A stretch of 64,000 bases of DNA from Streptomyces sp. NBC_01723 (GCF_036246005.1 NZ_CP109171.1:1221001-1285000); one strand, 5' to 3'; shown: positions 8,236 through 16,567, counted from the stretch's first letter. Notes: generated by a model from the letters alone, not told the origin. Program-made: numbers and translations.

Positions 8236-9111
8236 ATGTCTTGGTTCGAATCACTCATCCTCGGACTCGTCCAGGGGCTGACCGAGTTCCTCCCCGTGTC
8301 CTCCAGCGCGCACCTGCGCCTGACGGCGGCGTTCTCCGGCTGGCACGACCCGGGCGCCGCCTTCACGGCGATCACGCAGATCGGCACCGAGGCCGCGGTC
8401 CTCATCTACTTCCGCAAGGACATCGGGCGCATCATCTCGGCGTGGACACGGTCGCTGACCGACAAGTCGATGCGCCACAACCCCGACGCGCGCATGGGCT
8501 GGCTGGTGATCGTCGGCTCGATCCCGATCGGCGTGCTCGGCCTGACGCTGAAGGACCAGATCGAGGGGCCCTTCCGCGACCTGCGGATCACCGCGACGAT
8601 GCTGATCGTCGTCGGTGTGATCATCGGCATCGCGGACCGGATGGCCGCGCGGGACGAGAAGGGCGGCCGGCACCGCGCTCCCCGCGCGCGCAAGGAGCTG
8701 GAGAACCTGACCGTCCGGGACGGCCTGATCTACGGCGTCTGCCAGGCGGCGGCCCTCATCCCGGGCGTCTCCCGGTCCGGGGCCACGATCAGCGGCGGCC
8801 TCTTCATGGGCTACCGGCGCGAGGCGGCGGCCCGGTACTCGTTCCTGCTCGCGATCCCGGCGGTGCTCGCCTCCGGGCTGTTCGAGCTGACGGACGCGAT
8901 GGAGAGCGACCACGTCTCCTGGGGGCCGACGCTGTTCGCGACGGTCATCGCCTTCGGCACCGGATACGCGGTGATCGCCTGGTTCATGAAGTTCATCTCC
9001 ACGAAGAGCTTCATGCCGTTCGTCTGGTACCGCATCGCGCTCGGCATCGTCATCATCGCCCTGGTCAGCACCGGCGCCCTCAGCCCGCACGCCGCGGAGT
9101 CGGCGGGCTGA
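8236..9111 (+). CDS. uppP: Undecaprenyl-diphosphatase UppP (BacA)
   Basis: A 291-residue integral membrane phosphatase that recycles undecaprenyl pyrophosphate for peptidoglycan synthesis and can give bacitracin tolerance. The start MSWFESLILGLVQGLTEFLP and VSSSAHLRL are the first UppP signature (Glu/Ser/His residues); the second, GVSRSGATISGG, is at about residues 177-188. Eight or so hydrophobic helices are visible. ATG 8236 matches the conserved family N-terminus; a GTG at 8188 would add 16 non-conserved residues. No strong ribosome binding site is seen before 8236. Confidence 0.93.
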   Translation: MSWFESLILGLVQGLTEFLPVSSSAHLRLTAAFSGWHDPGAAFTAITQIGTEAAVLIYFRKDIGRIISAWTRSLTDKSMRHNPDARMGWLVIVGSIPIGVLGLTLKDQIEGPFRDLRITATMLIVVGVIIGIADRMAARDEKGGRHRAPRARKELENLTVRDGLIYGVCQAAALIPGVSRSGATISGGLFMGYRREAAARYSFLLAIPAVLASGLFELTDAMESDHVSWGPTLFATVIAFGTGYAVIAWFMKFISTKSFMPFVWYRIALGIVIIALVSTGALSPHAAESAG

Positions 9112-9174
9112 CCGCCACCGCTTCCGTAGCCGTCCGGTAGCGCACTGTCAGTGCTTGCCCCTAGGCTTGTCCGC

Positions 9175-9354
9175 ATGTCCCCCGATTACACGACTCCTGG
9201 TTCCGTGCGCTCGTCCGCGGAACTGAACGAGAAGATCCGTGCGCTCTGGCACCGCGCGGGCGGGACCCTGTCGGCGCAGGAGCGTGTGGAGTACGAGTTG
9301 CTGGTGGTCGAGTGGGCGACCGCGATCCGCGGCGAGGTCATCGAGGCCGCCTGA
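9175..9354 (+). CDS. Small hypothetical protein (59 aa)
   Basis: A 59-residue acidic protein, mostly helical by composition (ELNEKIRALWHRAGG, SAQERVEYELLVVEW). It has no signal peptide or membrane segment and is not a family I recognise. The start ATG is preceded by TAGGCT (9162-9167) and exactly seven bases, a leaderless arrangement, with no Shine-Dalgarno. A perfect inverted repeat GCACTG/CAGTGC (9142-9154) lies just upstream and could be the uppP terminator stem or an operator. Codon use is normal for the window, supporting a real gene. Confidence 0.65.
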   Translation: MSPDYTTPGSVRSSAELNEKIRALWHRAGGTLSAQERVEYELLVVEWATAIRGEVIEAA

Positions 9355-9386
9355 CCCGGAGCCGCCCGCCCGGCACCCGCCCGCCG

Positions 9387-10127
9387 TCAGCGCCCGCCGG
9401 CCACCCGGAGCACCGTCCCCGTCGTGTACGAGGCGTCGGGCGACATCAGCCAGGAGATCGCCGCCGCGATCTCCTCCGCCCGTCCGGCACGGCCCATCGG
9501 CACCGCCGCCCCCATCCGCCGCGCCCGGTCCGGCGCGCCCGCCGCCGCGTGCATCTCGGTGTCGATGACGCCGGGCGCGACCGCGTTGACCCGGACGCCG
9601 TCCGGCCCCAGCTCCTTGGCCAGGCCCAGCGTCAGCGTGTCGACGCCCGCCTTGGCCGCCGCGTAGTGGACGTACTCCCCCGGGCTGCCGAGGGTCGCGG
9701 CGCCCGACGAGACGTTCACGATCACACCGCTCCCCCGCGCCGTCATGAGCCGCGCGGCACGCCGGGCGCACAGCAGCACCCCGAGCAGGTTGACGTCCAG
9801 GACCCGGCGCAGGTCGGCGGTGTCGCTGTCGGCGAGGCGCCCCAGCGGCCCGGTCACGGCCGCGTTGTTCACCAGGCCCGTCACCGGCCCGAGCCGTTCC
9901 TCCGCCACGTCGAAGAGGCGCTCGACGTCGGCCTCGACCGCGGTGTCCGCGCGCACCGCCACCGCGCGTCCGCCCGCCTCGCGCACGCCCGAGACGACGG
10001 CTTCGGCGGCCGCCGAGTCCCGCGCGTAGCCCACGGCCAGGTCGTGCCCGTCCGCCGCGAGGCGCAGACAGGTCGCCGCGCCGATGCCACGGCTGCCGCC
10101 GGTGACCACGGTGATGGGTCGGTTCAT
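9387..10127 (-). CDS. SDR-family NAD(P)-dependent oxidoreductase
   Basis: A 246-residue classical short-chain dehydrogenase/reductase. The cofactor loop TGGSRGIG is at about residues 8-15, NNAAV is the strand-4 motif, the catalytic Ser-Tyr-Lys is in NVSSGAATLGSPGEYVHYAAAKAG, and the C-terminus TGTVLRVAGGR closes the fold. The substrate cannot be told. ATG 10127 has GGAGGTG five bases upstream, which decides it over the in-frame GTG at 10133. A perfect 17-nt palindrome lies directly upstream (10142-10158). The gene is monocistronic, divergent from lnt. Confidence 0.85.
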   Translation of the reverse strand: MNRPITVVTGGSRGIGAATCLRLAADGHDLAVGYARDSAAAEAVVSGVREAGGRAVAVRADTAVEADVERLFDVAEERLGPVTGLVNNAAVTGPLGRLADSDTADLRRVLDVNLLGVLLCARRAARLMTARGSGVIVNVSSGAATLGSPGEYVHYAAAKAGVDTLTLGLAKELGPDGVRVNAVAPGVIDTEMHAAAGAPDRARRMGAAVPMGRAGRAEEIAAAISWLMSPDASYTTGTVLRVAGGR

Positions 10128-10141
10128 GAGCACCTCCGATT

Positions 10142-10158
10142 TGATCGATCATCGATCA
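10142..10158. promoter_or_regulatory. Perfect palindrome upstream of the SDR gene
   Basis: TGATCGAT, one spacer base, then ATCGATCA: perfect 8-bp arms ending 15 bp from the SDR start codon. A protein bound here would block translation initiation or promoter clearance. No regulator gene is adjacent, so the binding protein is unknown. Confidence 0.5.
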
Positions 10159-10279
10159 CTCTAGGACGCGGAGAACGCCTTGCACATGCCTTGCGCACCA
10201 TCGGCACCCGGTGTGATCAACTGAAATTCGCCCTCGTCGCGGGCGCACACTGTAGGCATCGGGGGGTAGGGAGGCGCCC

Positions 10280-11854
10280 ATGAAGACGCTCGACCGCCGG
10301 CTCGCCTCCCCGTGGTGGCGCTCGGCCGCCGCCGTGCTCGCCGGAGCGCTGCCCGTACTCGCCTTCCCGGGCCCCGCCCTGTGGTGGTGGGCCTGGTTCG
10401 CGCTGGTCCCCTGGATCCTGCTGGCCCGCACCGCCCCGACCGGGAAGCGGGCGGCGTACGACGGGTGGTGCGCCGGCTTCGGCTTCATGCTCGCCATGCA
10501 CCACTGGCTGCTGCCGAACCTGCACGTGTTCACCTTCGTGATCGCGGCGCTGCTCGGCGCGCTGTGGGCGCCCTGGGGCTGGCTGGTGCGGCGGCTGCTG
10601 GGCGGCGCACCCTCGGCCGGCCGGGTCGCGGTGGCGCTCCTGGTACTGCCGTCGGGCTGGCTGGCCGCGGAACTGGTCCGCTCCTGGCAGGGGCTCGGCG
10701 GCCCCTGGGGGATGCTCGGCTCCAGCCAGTGGGAGGTGGCCCCGGCGCTGCGGCTGGCCTCGGTCGGCGGGGTCTGGCTGCTGAGCTTCCTGGTGGTGGC
10801 GGTGAACGTCGCCCTCGCCGTGCTCGTCGCCGTCCGCCGGGCGCGGGTGCCCGCGCTGGCCGGGCTCGTCGCCACCGCGGCCGCCACCTCCGCGGCCTGG
10901 GTCTGGTCGCCGCGCCCCGACACCGACGAGCGCGCCGCGATCGCCGTGGTGCAGCCCGGCGTCGTGGAGGGCGCGGCCAGCGCCGACCGGCGCTTCGACC
11001 GCGAGGAACAGCTCACCCGCGGGCTCACCGACCGGGACCTCGATCTGATCGTCTGGGGCGAGAGCAGCGTCGGCTTCGACCTGGACGACCGGCCCGACCT
11101 GGCCCGCCGGCTTGCGGCGCTGTCCCGGGAGACCGGCGCGGAGATCCTCGTCAACGTGGACGCGCGGCGCTCGGACAAGCCGGGCATCTACAAGAGTTCG
11201 GTGCTGGTCGGCCCCGACGGCCCGACCGGCGACCGGTACGACAAGATGCGGCTGGTGCCCTTCGGGGAGTACGTGCCGGCCCGCTCCCTGCTCGGCTGGG
11301 CCACCTCCGTCGGCGAGGCGGCGGGCGAGGACCGCAGGCGGGGCACCGAGCAGGTGGTGATGAAGGTCGGGGACGGGCTGCGGATCGGCCCGATGGTGTG
11401 CTTCGAGAGCGCCTTTCCCGACATGAGCCGCCAGCTGGCCGCCGACGGCGCGGAGGTGCTGGTCGCCCAGTCGTCGACGTCGACGTTCCAGCACACCTGG
11501 GCTCCCGAGCAGCACGCCTCGCTCGCCGCGCTGCGCGCCGCGGAGACCGGCCGGCCGATGGTGCACGCGACGCTGACCGGCGTCTCCGCCGTGTACGACG
11601 CGAACGGGAAGCGGATCGGCTCCTGGCTCGGCACCGACGCGAGCACCGCGCGGGTGTACGAGCTCCCCCTCACGCACGGCACCACGCCGTACGTGCGTCT
11701 CGGCGACTGGACCGTGCACGCGGCGCTGGTGATCCTCGCGGCGTGGGGCGCCGGCGAGGGCGTTCGGGCGGTGCGGCTCAGGCGGAACGCTCGTGGACCG
11801 CGCGTACCACCCGCTCGCACAGATCGTGGGTCTCCAGCGCGTCCCGGGCACTGA
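10280..11854 (+). CDS. lnt: Apolipoprotein N-acyltransferase
   Basis: A 524-residue membrane enzyme that N-acylates the lipobox cysteine of lipoproteins. About 200 residues of hydrophobic helices are followed by a periplasm-facing nitrilase domain with the Glu-Lys-Cys triad: Glu in LIVWGESSVG (about 259), Lys in RYDKMRLVPFGEY (about 320), and Cys in GPMVCFESAFPD (about 374). ATG 10280 has a GGGAGG upstream. The last 25 residues are Arg/Pro-rich and overlap 77 bp with the convergent oxidoreductase gene; lipoproteins predicted in this window (15247, 17407, 31883) are potential substrates. Confidence 0.92.
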   Translation: MKTLDRRLASPWWRSAAAVLAGALPVLAFPGPALWWWAWFALVPWILLARTAPTGKRAAYDGWCAGFGFMLAMHHWLLPNLHVFTFVIAALLGALWAPWGWLVRRLLGGAPSAGRVAVALLVLPSGWLAAELVRSWQGLGGPWGMLGSSQWEVAPALRLASVGGVWLLSFLVVAVNVALAVLVAVRRARVPALAGLVATAAATSAAWVWSPRPDTDERAAIAVVQPGVVEGAASADRRFDREEQLTRGLTDRDLDLIVWGESSVGFDLDDRPDLARRLAALSRETGAEILVNVDARRSDKPGIYKSSVLVGPDGPTGDRYDKMRLVPFGEYVPARSLLGWATSVGEAAGEDRRRGTEQVVMKVGDGLRIGPMVCFESAFPDMSRQLAADGAEVLVAQSSTSTFQHTWAPEQHASLAALRAAETGRPMVHATLTGVSAVYDANGKRIGSWLGTDASTARVYELPLTHGTTPYVRLGDWTVHAALVILAAWGAGEGVRAVRLRRNARGPRVPPARTDRGSPARPGH

Positions 11855-12683
11855 GCACCCGCCCCGCGCGCACCGCGTCGAGGAAGGCGAGCACCGCCTG
11901 CTCGATGCCGCGCTGCCGGGCGACCGGCACCCAGTCGCCGCGCCGCCGCACGGTCGGCTGGCCCTTGTGGTCGATCACCTCGGCGAGGTTGACCACCTGG
12001 CGCTTGGTGTCCTGGCCGGAGACCTCAAGGATCTCCTCCGCCGAACCGCTGAGGCGGTTCATGACGCCGAGCGCGGTGAAGCCCTCCCCGGCAAGCTGGA
12101 GCACGACGTGGTGCAGGAGGCCGTCCTGGACGCGGGCACGCACGGTCACGTCGTCGACCGGTCCCGGTACCAGGAAGCGGAGCGTGTCCACGACGTGGAT
12201 GAAGTCGTCGAGGATCATCGTGCGCGGTTCCTCGGGCAGCCCGGTGCGGTTCTTCTGCATGAGGATCAACTCGCGCGGGTGCTCGGCGCACTGCGCGTAC
12301 CCGGGCGCGTAACGGCGGTTGAAGCCGACGGCGAGGCTGGTCCGCCGCTCCTCGGCGAGGGCCACCAGCCGTTCGGAATCGGCGAGTTCGTAGGCGAGCG
12401 GCTTGTCGACGTAGGTCGGGACGCCGGCTTCCAGGAGCCCGGTCACGATCTCGGGGTGGACGGCGGTCGGCGCGTGCACGAACGCGGCGTCGAGGCCCTG
12501 GGCGAGCAGTGAGCCGAGGTCGGCGTGGCGCTGGGTCTCGGGCAGGCGCAGTCCGTCGGCGACCCGGGTGAGGGTGGCGGGGGTGCGGGTCTGCAGGTGC
12601 AGTTCGGCCCCCGGCAGGGCGGAGAGCACCGGCAGGTACGCCTTCCGCGCGATGTCGCCGAGTCCGATGCAGCCGACCTTCAC
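11778..12683 (-). CDS. Gfo/Idh/MocA-family oxidoreductase
   Basis: A 301-residue NAD(P)-dependent oxidoreductase. The Rossmann loop is KVGCIGLGDIARKAYLP (2-18), followed by the conserved HAPTAVHPEIV and YVDKPLAYELADS motifs; the Lys of DKP is the family catalytic residue. The C-terminal half is the alpha/beta substrate domain with DDFIHVVDTLRF. Sugar or inositol derivatives are typical substrates, but this one is unknown. GTG 12683 has GAGGAG nine bases upstream. Its 3' end overlaps lnt convergently by 77 bp, and it lies 13 bp downstream of the FAD monooxygenase stop, probably on a separate transcript. Confidence 0.85.
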   Translation of the reverse strand: MKVGCIGLGDIARKAYLPVLSALPGAELHLQTRTPATLTRVADGLRLPETQRHADLGSLLAQGLDAAFVHAPTAVHPEIVTGLLEAGVPTYVDKPLAYELADSERLVALAEERRTSLAVGFNRRYAPGYAQCAEHPRELILMQKNRTGLPEEPRTMILDDFIHVVDTLRFLVPGPVDDVTVRARVQDGLLHHVVLQLAGEGFTALGVMNRLSGSAEEILEVSGQDTKRQVVNLAEVIDHKGQPTVRRRGDWVPVARQRGIEQAVLAFLDAVRAGRVLSARDALETHDLCERVVRAVHERSA

Positions 12684-12696
12684 GGGGTGTGCTCCT

Positions 12697-13878
12697 CTAT
12701 CGTTCGCCGGTCCGGGTCCGCGCTGAAGCATACGGGGGCTGCGGTGGCCGCCAGTCGGCGATGCCGTCGAAGCCCCGCAGGAAGAGGCCGGGTGCCGCCC
12801 TGGACAGCGCGAGCAGCGCGGCGTCACGGGCCGCGATCCCGGCCCGGCTGGTCATCAGGTTGAGACGGGCGACCCGGACGGCCTGGCGGGCGACGGCACC
12901 GGCCCGGGGCTGCCGGGCGGCCGTGTAGGCGGCGAGGTCCCGGCTGTGGTGGGCGAGGACGACCGCGTCCTCGACGGCCTGATTGCCGCCCTGCCCGAGG
13001 TTGGGCGGCATGGCGTGCGCGGCGTCGCCGAGCAGGGCGACCCGGCCGCGGTGGTAGGCGGGCAGCGGTGCGGCGATGTGGTGCACGTCGTGCCGCAGGA
13101 CGTCCTCGGGGCGGGCCGCGGCGAGCACCGCGGGAATCGGGTCGTGCCAGTCGCCGTAGCGGTGCAGCAGCTCCGCCCGCTCGTCCGCCGCGTGTCCGCC
13201 GGCCGCGGTGACGGCGGCGGCGTAGGCGTAGGCCCGGCCGTCCTTGAGCGGGTGTGTGCCCCAGATGCGGCCCCGCCCCCACGTCTCGTGGGAGGCGAAC
13301 TCGACGCCGGGCAGCGGGATCACGACCCGCCAGGTGGTGAAGCCGGAGTAGACGGTGCCGGGGTGGTCCGGGAACAGGGTGCGGCGTACGGCGGAGTGGA
13401 TGCCGTCGGCGGCGACGACCAGGTCGGCCTCCCACTCGCCGTCCGCGGTGCGCACCCTGGCCGGGCGGTCGTGGTCGCCGGGGTCGGTGAGCATCGCGTC
13501 GGCGGCCGTGCGGACGGCGTCCGGGGGCAGCCGCTCGGACAGGCGGTCGATGAGGGTGGCCCGGTGCAGCAGCACCAGCGGGCCGCCGAACCGGGCCGCG
13601 GCGGCCTCCGCGCTGGACCGGGAGAGCCAGCGTCCGCCCGGGGTGCGCAGTCCTCCGTCGCCCTGCCAGGCGGCGAGGTCGCGGATCTCGTCGCCGAGGC
13701 CGATGACGTCCAGCGCGCGCAGGGCGTTGGGCGACAGGGAGATGGCCGCGCCGATCGGCCGCAGGGAGGGGGCCCGCTCCAGGACGGTGACCCGCAGTCC
13801 GTCCTGGTGCAGGGCCACCGCCGCGGTGAGGCCACCGATGCCACCGCCGATCACGACGGCCCGCCTTGTCCGTGCCAT
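12697..13878 (-). CDS. FAD-dependent monooxygenase
   Basis: A 393-residue aromatic-hydroxylase-type flavoprotein. The FAD-binding GXGXXG is VVIGGGIGGLTAAVAL (8-23), with LERAPSLRPIGAAISLSPNA following. DLVVAADGIHSAVRR is the conserved DG motif and VALLGDAAHAMPPNLGQGG the GD motif (about 288-306). The likely reaction is NAD(P)H-dependent hydroxylation of an aromatic or related substrate. ATG 13878 is preceded by GGGGAG. It is transcribed away from a TetR gene, with two similar palindromes between them, so it is probably the repressor's target. Confidence 0.88.
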   Translation of the reverse strand: MARTRRAVVIGGGIGGLTAAVALHQDGLRVTVLERAPSLRPIGAAISLSPNALRALDVIGLGDEIRDLAAWQGDGGLRTPGGRWLSRSSAEAAAARFGGPLVLLHRATLIDRLSERLPPDAVRTAADAMLTDPGDHDRPARVRTADGEWEADLVVAADGIHSAVRRTLFPDHPGTVYSGFTTWRVVIPLPGVEFASHETWGRGRIWGTHPLKDGRAYAYAAAVTAAGGHAADERAELLHRYGDWHDPIPAVLAAARPEDVLRHDVHHIAAPLPAYHRGRVALLGDAAHAMPPNLGQGGNQAVEDAVVLAHHSRDLAAYTAARQPRAGAVARQAVRVARLNLMTSRAGIAARDAALLALSRAAPGLFLRGFDGIADWRPPQPPYASARTRTGER

Positions 13879-13900
13879 GGCTCTCCCCACCGTTCTCTTC

Positions 13901-13947
13901 ACTACAGATGTAGTAACTTCTGCCACCGACTGTACTACAGCCGTAGT
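13901..13947. promoter_or_regulatory. Twin palindromic operators in the TetR/monooxygenase promoter
   Basis: ACTACAGATGTAGT (13901-13914) and ACTACAGCCGTAGT (13934-13947) are near-identical palindromes whose centres are 33 bp apart, about three helical turns. The second extends to GTACTAC/GTAGTAC arms. They fill the 91-bp divergent region between the two start codons and are strong candidates for binding by the adjacent TetR protein. Confidence 0.7.
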
Positions 13948-13969
13948 ACCGTCCGGTAGGTTGACCTCC

Positions 13970-14587
13970 ATGCCCCCCTCGACACCGGCCTCCGCGGCCC
14001 CCGCCACCCCCGCCGCCGCCTCCCGCGCCGACCTGGTCGCCGACGCCGCGCTGGCCCTGCTCGCCGAGCGCGGGATGCGCGGGCTGACGCACCGCGCGGT
14101 CGACGAGACGGCCGGGCTCCCGCAGGGCTCCACCTCCAACCTCGCCCGCACCCGGCAGGCCCTGCTCGAACTGGCGGTGCGGCGCCTGGCCGACCGGGAG
14201 GAACGGGTGCTGGCGCTGCACGAGATGCCGGACCCGCGCGCCGGCCTCGACTCCCTGGTGGACGCGCTGGCACTGGCGACGCACCGCGCGCTGACCCTCA
14301 ACCGGGAGCTGACGCTGGCCCGCTACGAACTGGCCCTGGAGGCCACCCGCCGCCCCGAGCTGCGGGCCCACTTCGACGCCGCGGGCGCCCGATTCCGGGA
14401 GCGGCTGGGCGGTCTCGTCACGGAGCTGGGCTCGCCGGACCCGGAGCGCCACGTGCTCTCGCTGGTCGCCTGGGCGGACGGACTGATGTTCAGCTGCGTG
14501 GCCGGCAGCTTCCACGCCGAGGTGCCCGGCCTCCAGGACGTGCGGTCGGGACTGCGGGAGATCCTGGACGGCATGCTGGGCGGCTGA
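13970..14587 (+). CDS. TetR-family transcriptional regulator
   Basis: A 205-residue regulator. After an Ala/Pro-rich leader (1-20), the N-terminal helix-turn-helix reads LVADAALALLAERGMRGLTH then RAVDETAGLPQGSTSNL, where the last part is the recognition helix. The remaining 130 residues are the helical ligand-binding/dimerisation domain. TAGGTT (13957-13962) is seven bases before the ATG and no Shine-Dalgarno is obvious, so the mRNA is probably leaderless; the operators overlap this promoter, implying autorepression together with control of the FAD monooxygenase. Confidence 0.88.
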   Translation: MPPSTPASAAPATPAAASRADLVADAALALLAERGMRGLTHRAVDETAGLPQGSTSNLARTRQALLELAVRRLADREERVLALHEMPDPRAGLDSLVDALALATHRALTLNRELTLARYELALEATRRPELRAHFDAAGARFRERLGGLVTELGSPDPERHVLSLVAWADGLMFSCVAGSFHAEVPGLQDVRSGLREILDGMLGG

Positions 14588-14630
14588 AACTCCCTGGCGC
14601 ACGGGGACGGCGCCGGGCGAGGATGCCGGC

Positions 14631-15143
14631 ATGACTACCGAACGCCGCGAGCCCGACACCGACGCCGACGAACGCACCATGCTGGAGGGCTGGCTCGAGT
14701 ACCACCGCCAGACCCTCGCCTGGAAGTGCGAGGGCCTGACCGACGAACAACTGCGCACGGCCTCCGTGAGCCCGTCGGGACTGACCCTGATGGGACTGGT
14801 CCGACACATGGCGGAGGTGGAGCGCAGCTGGTACCGCAGGGTGCTGGCGGCCGAGGAGGCGGGCCCGATCTACTACTCGGACGCGGATCGGAACGGGGAG
14901 TTCCGGGTGACCGCGTCGGACACCTGGCAGGAGGCGCGCGCGACCTGGCAGGCCGAGATCGAGACGGCCCGGCGCAACGCGGCCGGCTTCTCCCTGGACG
15001 ACATGGGCCGGGGAAAGCACGCCCGCACCGGTGAGCGCTTCAACCTGCGCTGGATCCACACCCACATGATCGAGGAGTACGCCCGTCACAACGGGCACGC
15101 CGACCTGATCCGTGAGTGCCTGGACGGTGCCACGGGCGACTGA
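14631..15143 (+). CDS. DinB-like (DUF664) four-helix bundle protein
   Basis: A 170-residue protein of the DinB/YfiT-like metalloenzyme superfamily. GLTLMGLVRHMAEVERSWYR provides the first conserved His and RWIHTHMIEEYARHNGHADL the second and third, which would form a metal site. Members include mycothiol- and bacillithiol-dependent transferases; a mycothiol-dependent role is possible in an actinomycete, but no substrate is visible. ATG 14631 follows GAGG by eight bases. It is 43 bp downstream of the TetR gene and on the same strand, so co-transcription is possible. Confidence 0.8.
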   Translation: MTTERREPDTDADERTMLEGWLEYHRQTLAWKCEGLTDEQLRTASVSPSGLTLMGLVRHMAEVERSWYRRVLAAEEAGPIYYSDADRNGEFRVTASDTWQEARATWQAEIETARRNAAGFSLDDMGRGKHARTGERFNLRWIHTHMIEEYARHNGHADLIRECLDGATGD

Positions 15144-15246
15144 CGTCACCCCCGACGGCCACCGGGCCTCCGTACGGGGCCGGAGATCACCCGTGCGGGG
15201 CAACCTCCGCTTGTCAGGCGTCGTGGAACGGACCCGAACCAGCAGA

Positions 15247-15768
15247 GTGACGCGGGTGCATCGAACGAGGACCACAGCGACGCTCCTGGTGACCTTGGCC
15301 GTCAGCGCCCTGACCGGCTGTACGACGGTCCACGCCCCGGCCGCCGCCGACCCCACCCCGGCGGACGCCCGCTCCCAGGCGCCGCGCCCGGACGGACCGG
15401 CCGAACCGCGGGCCGTACAGGCCCCGGCCCGGGAGGCGCTGGAGATGATCGGCCCCTCGCCGACCCCGGGCCGCGGGGCCCGGGAACTGCGCGGTACGGA
15501 ACCCCCGGCCGCCGGGCCGCCCCGGCAGGAGACCCCGGCCGCCCGGGCCCGCCCCGAACCGCGGCCACGGCCCGCCCGGCCCGAGACAGCGGCGCGGCCC
15601 GAACGGCCGAGGGTGCCGGGCCCCGAGGCCCCCGCGCTCCCCCACGCTCCCTCGACCGGCCGGGACACCAGCCGGAACGCGGACGTGTGCTCGCTCGGCA
15701 AGCGGTACGGCGGCTGGCGCCCCGGCAGCCCGGAATCCCGCATCTGCGAGCAGGCGTACGGCCCCTGA
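15247..15768 (+). CDS. Putative lipoprotein, Pro/Arg-rich
   Basis: A protein of about 173 residues beginning with a basic n-region, a hydrophobic stretch TATLLVTLAVSA and the lipobox LTGC, so it should be exported and lipid-anchored. The middle is low-complexity Pro/Ala/Arg/Glu and probably extended across the wall; a short C-terminal piece VCSLGKRYGGWRPGSPESRIC has two Cys and ends QAYGP. The start is uncertain: GTGs at 15223, 15247 and 15256 are in frame and none has a clear ribosome binding site. Unknown function. Confidence 0.6.
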   Translation: MTRVHRTRTTATLLVTLAVSALTGCTTVHAPAAADPTPADARSQAPRPDGPAEPRAVQAPAREALEMIGPSPTPGRGARELRGTEPPAAGPPRQETPAARARPEPRPRPARPETAARPERPRVPGPEAPALPHAPSTGRDTSRNADVCSLGKRYGGWRPGSPESRICEQAYGP

Positions 15769-15797
15769 GCGGGACGGCGCACGGGCGCCACGCATGC

Positions 15798-16370
15798 CTA
15801 GGGCCGCTGCCGCGGTGGCCTCGGCCATCCGCCGGGACGGTCGGGCCCGTCCGTACCACGGCCCGCGCCGTCCAGGCGGCGCTCCAGCCGGCCGATCGCC
15901 GCGCGTACACCCTCGCCGTAACGGTCGGGGGCCAGTGACTCGGCCGCGCCCCGGGCGCGCCGCAGGTGCAGGCGGGCGGCCTCGCGGTGGCCGAGGCGGT
16001 CGTAGTCGTCCGCGAGGTTCAGATGGAGCGAGGGGTACAGGGCGCGCGCGGCGAGCCTGCCCTCCTGGCGATCGGCGAGCGGGTCCCGGGTGATCTCCTC
16101 GGCGGCCGCCAACGCGCGCAGGTCCCAGGCCAGTTCGTCGCCCGGGTCGTCCTGGGTGTCGGCCAGGTAGTGGGCCAGCGTGCACCGGTGCAGGGGGTCG
16201 CCGTGCTCGCCGATCTCCGCCCACAGGCCGAGGAAGCGGTCCCGGGCCTCCTCGCGGTCGCCCGCGTGATGCAGCATGACGACCTGGCCGATGCGCGTCA
16301 GCACGGCATCCGGCGCCGCCTGCTCCCGTCCCTTGGCCACCACGTCCTCCGTGCCCTCGTCGGCTGTCAC
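15798..16370 (-). CDS. Hypothetical helical protein, TPR-like
   Basis: A 190-residue Ala/Arg-rich, strongly helical protein. Repeated patterns such as HHAGDREEARDRFLGLWAEI and LADDYDRLGHREAARLHLRR look like tetratricopeptide-type helical hairpins (alternating small and aromatic residues), as in several Streptomyces hypothetical proteins. There is no signal peptide. The GTG start lacks a Shine-Dalgarno; TACCGT on the minus strand (16381-16376) is five bases upstream, and its first base is also the first base of the adjacent MITE-like element. Function unknown. Confidence 0.65.
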   Translation of the reverse strand: MTADEGTEDVVAKGREQAAPDAVLTRIGQVVMLHHAGDREEARDRFLGLWAEIGEHGDPLHRCTLAHYLADTQDDPGDELAWDLRALAAAEEITRDPLADRQEGRLAARALYPSLHLNLADDYDRLGHREAARLHLRRARGAAESLAPDRYGEGVRAAIGRLERRLDGAGRGTDGPDRPGGWPRPPRQRP

Positions 16371-16380
16371 GACCGACGGT

Positions 16381-16567
16381 AGGGCCTGTCCGGCGGATCA
16401 TGCCGCAGACGCGGGGTCTGGCACGCCCATCTGCCGCGTTGCCGTCGGTTGCCGGGGCTCCGCCCTGTCGCCCTCCTCCGCCTTGCAGCTGGACGCACCA
16501 GACCCCGCTCACCGGCGATGATCATGCACTGTTCCTTCCCTGCGACCAGATCCGCCGGACAGGCCCT
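16381..16567. mobile_element. MITE-like foldback element (187 bp)
   Basis: AGGGCCTGTCCGGCGGATC (16381-16399) is exactly inverted at 16549-16567, giving 19-bp perfect terminal repeats. A second nested pair (GCGGGGTCTGG near 16411 and CCAGACCCCGC near 16499, extending with mismatches into the CTGC/GCAG region) makes the whole unit fold back. No coding frame is contained. This looks like a non-autonomous miniature element mobilised by a transposase elsewhere; no clear target duplication is seen. Confidence 0.65.

Noticed and set aside
8236..8260. TGGTTCGAATC-like string resembling a tRNA T-loop
   Set aside because: It is the start of uppP (codons for Trp-Phe-Glu-Ser) and has no acceptor or anticodon stem around it.
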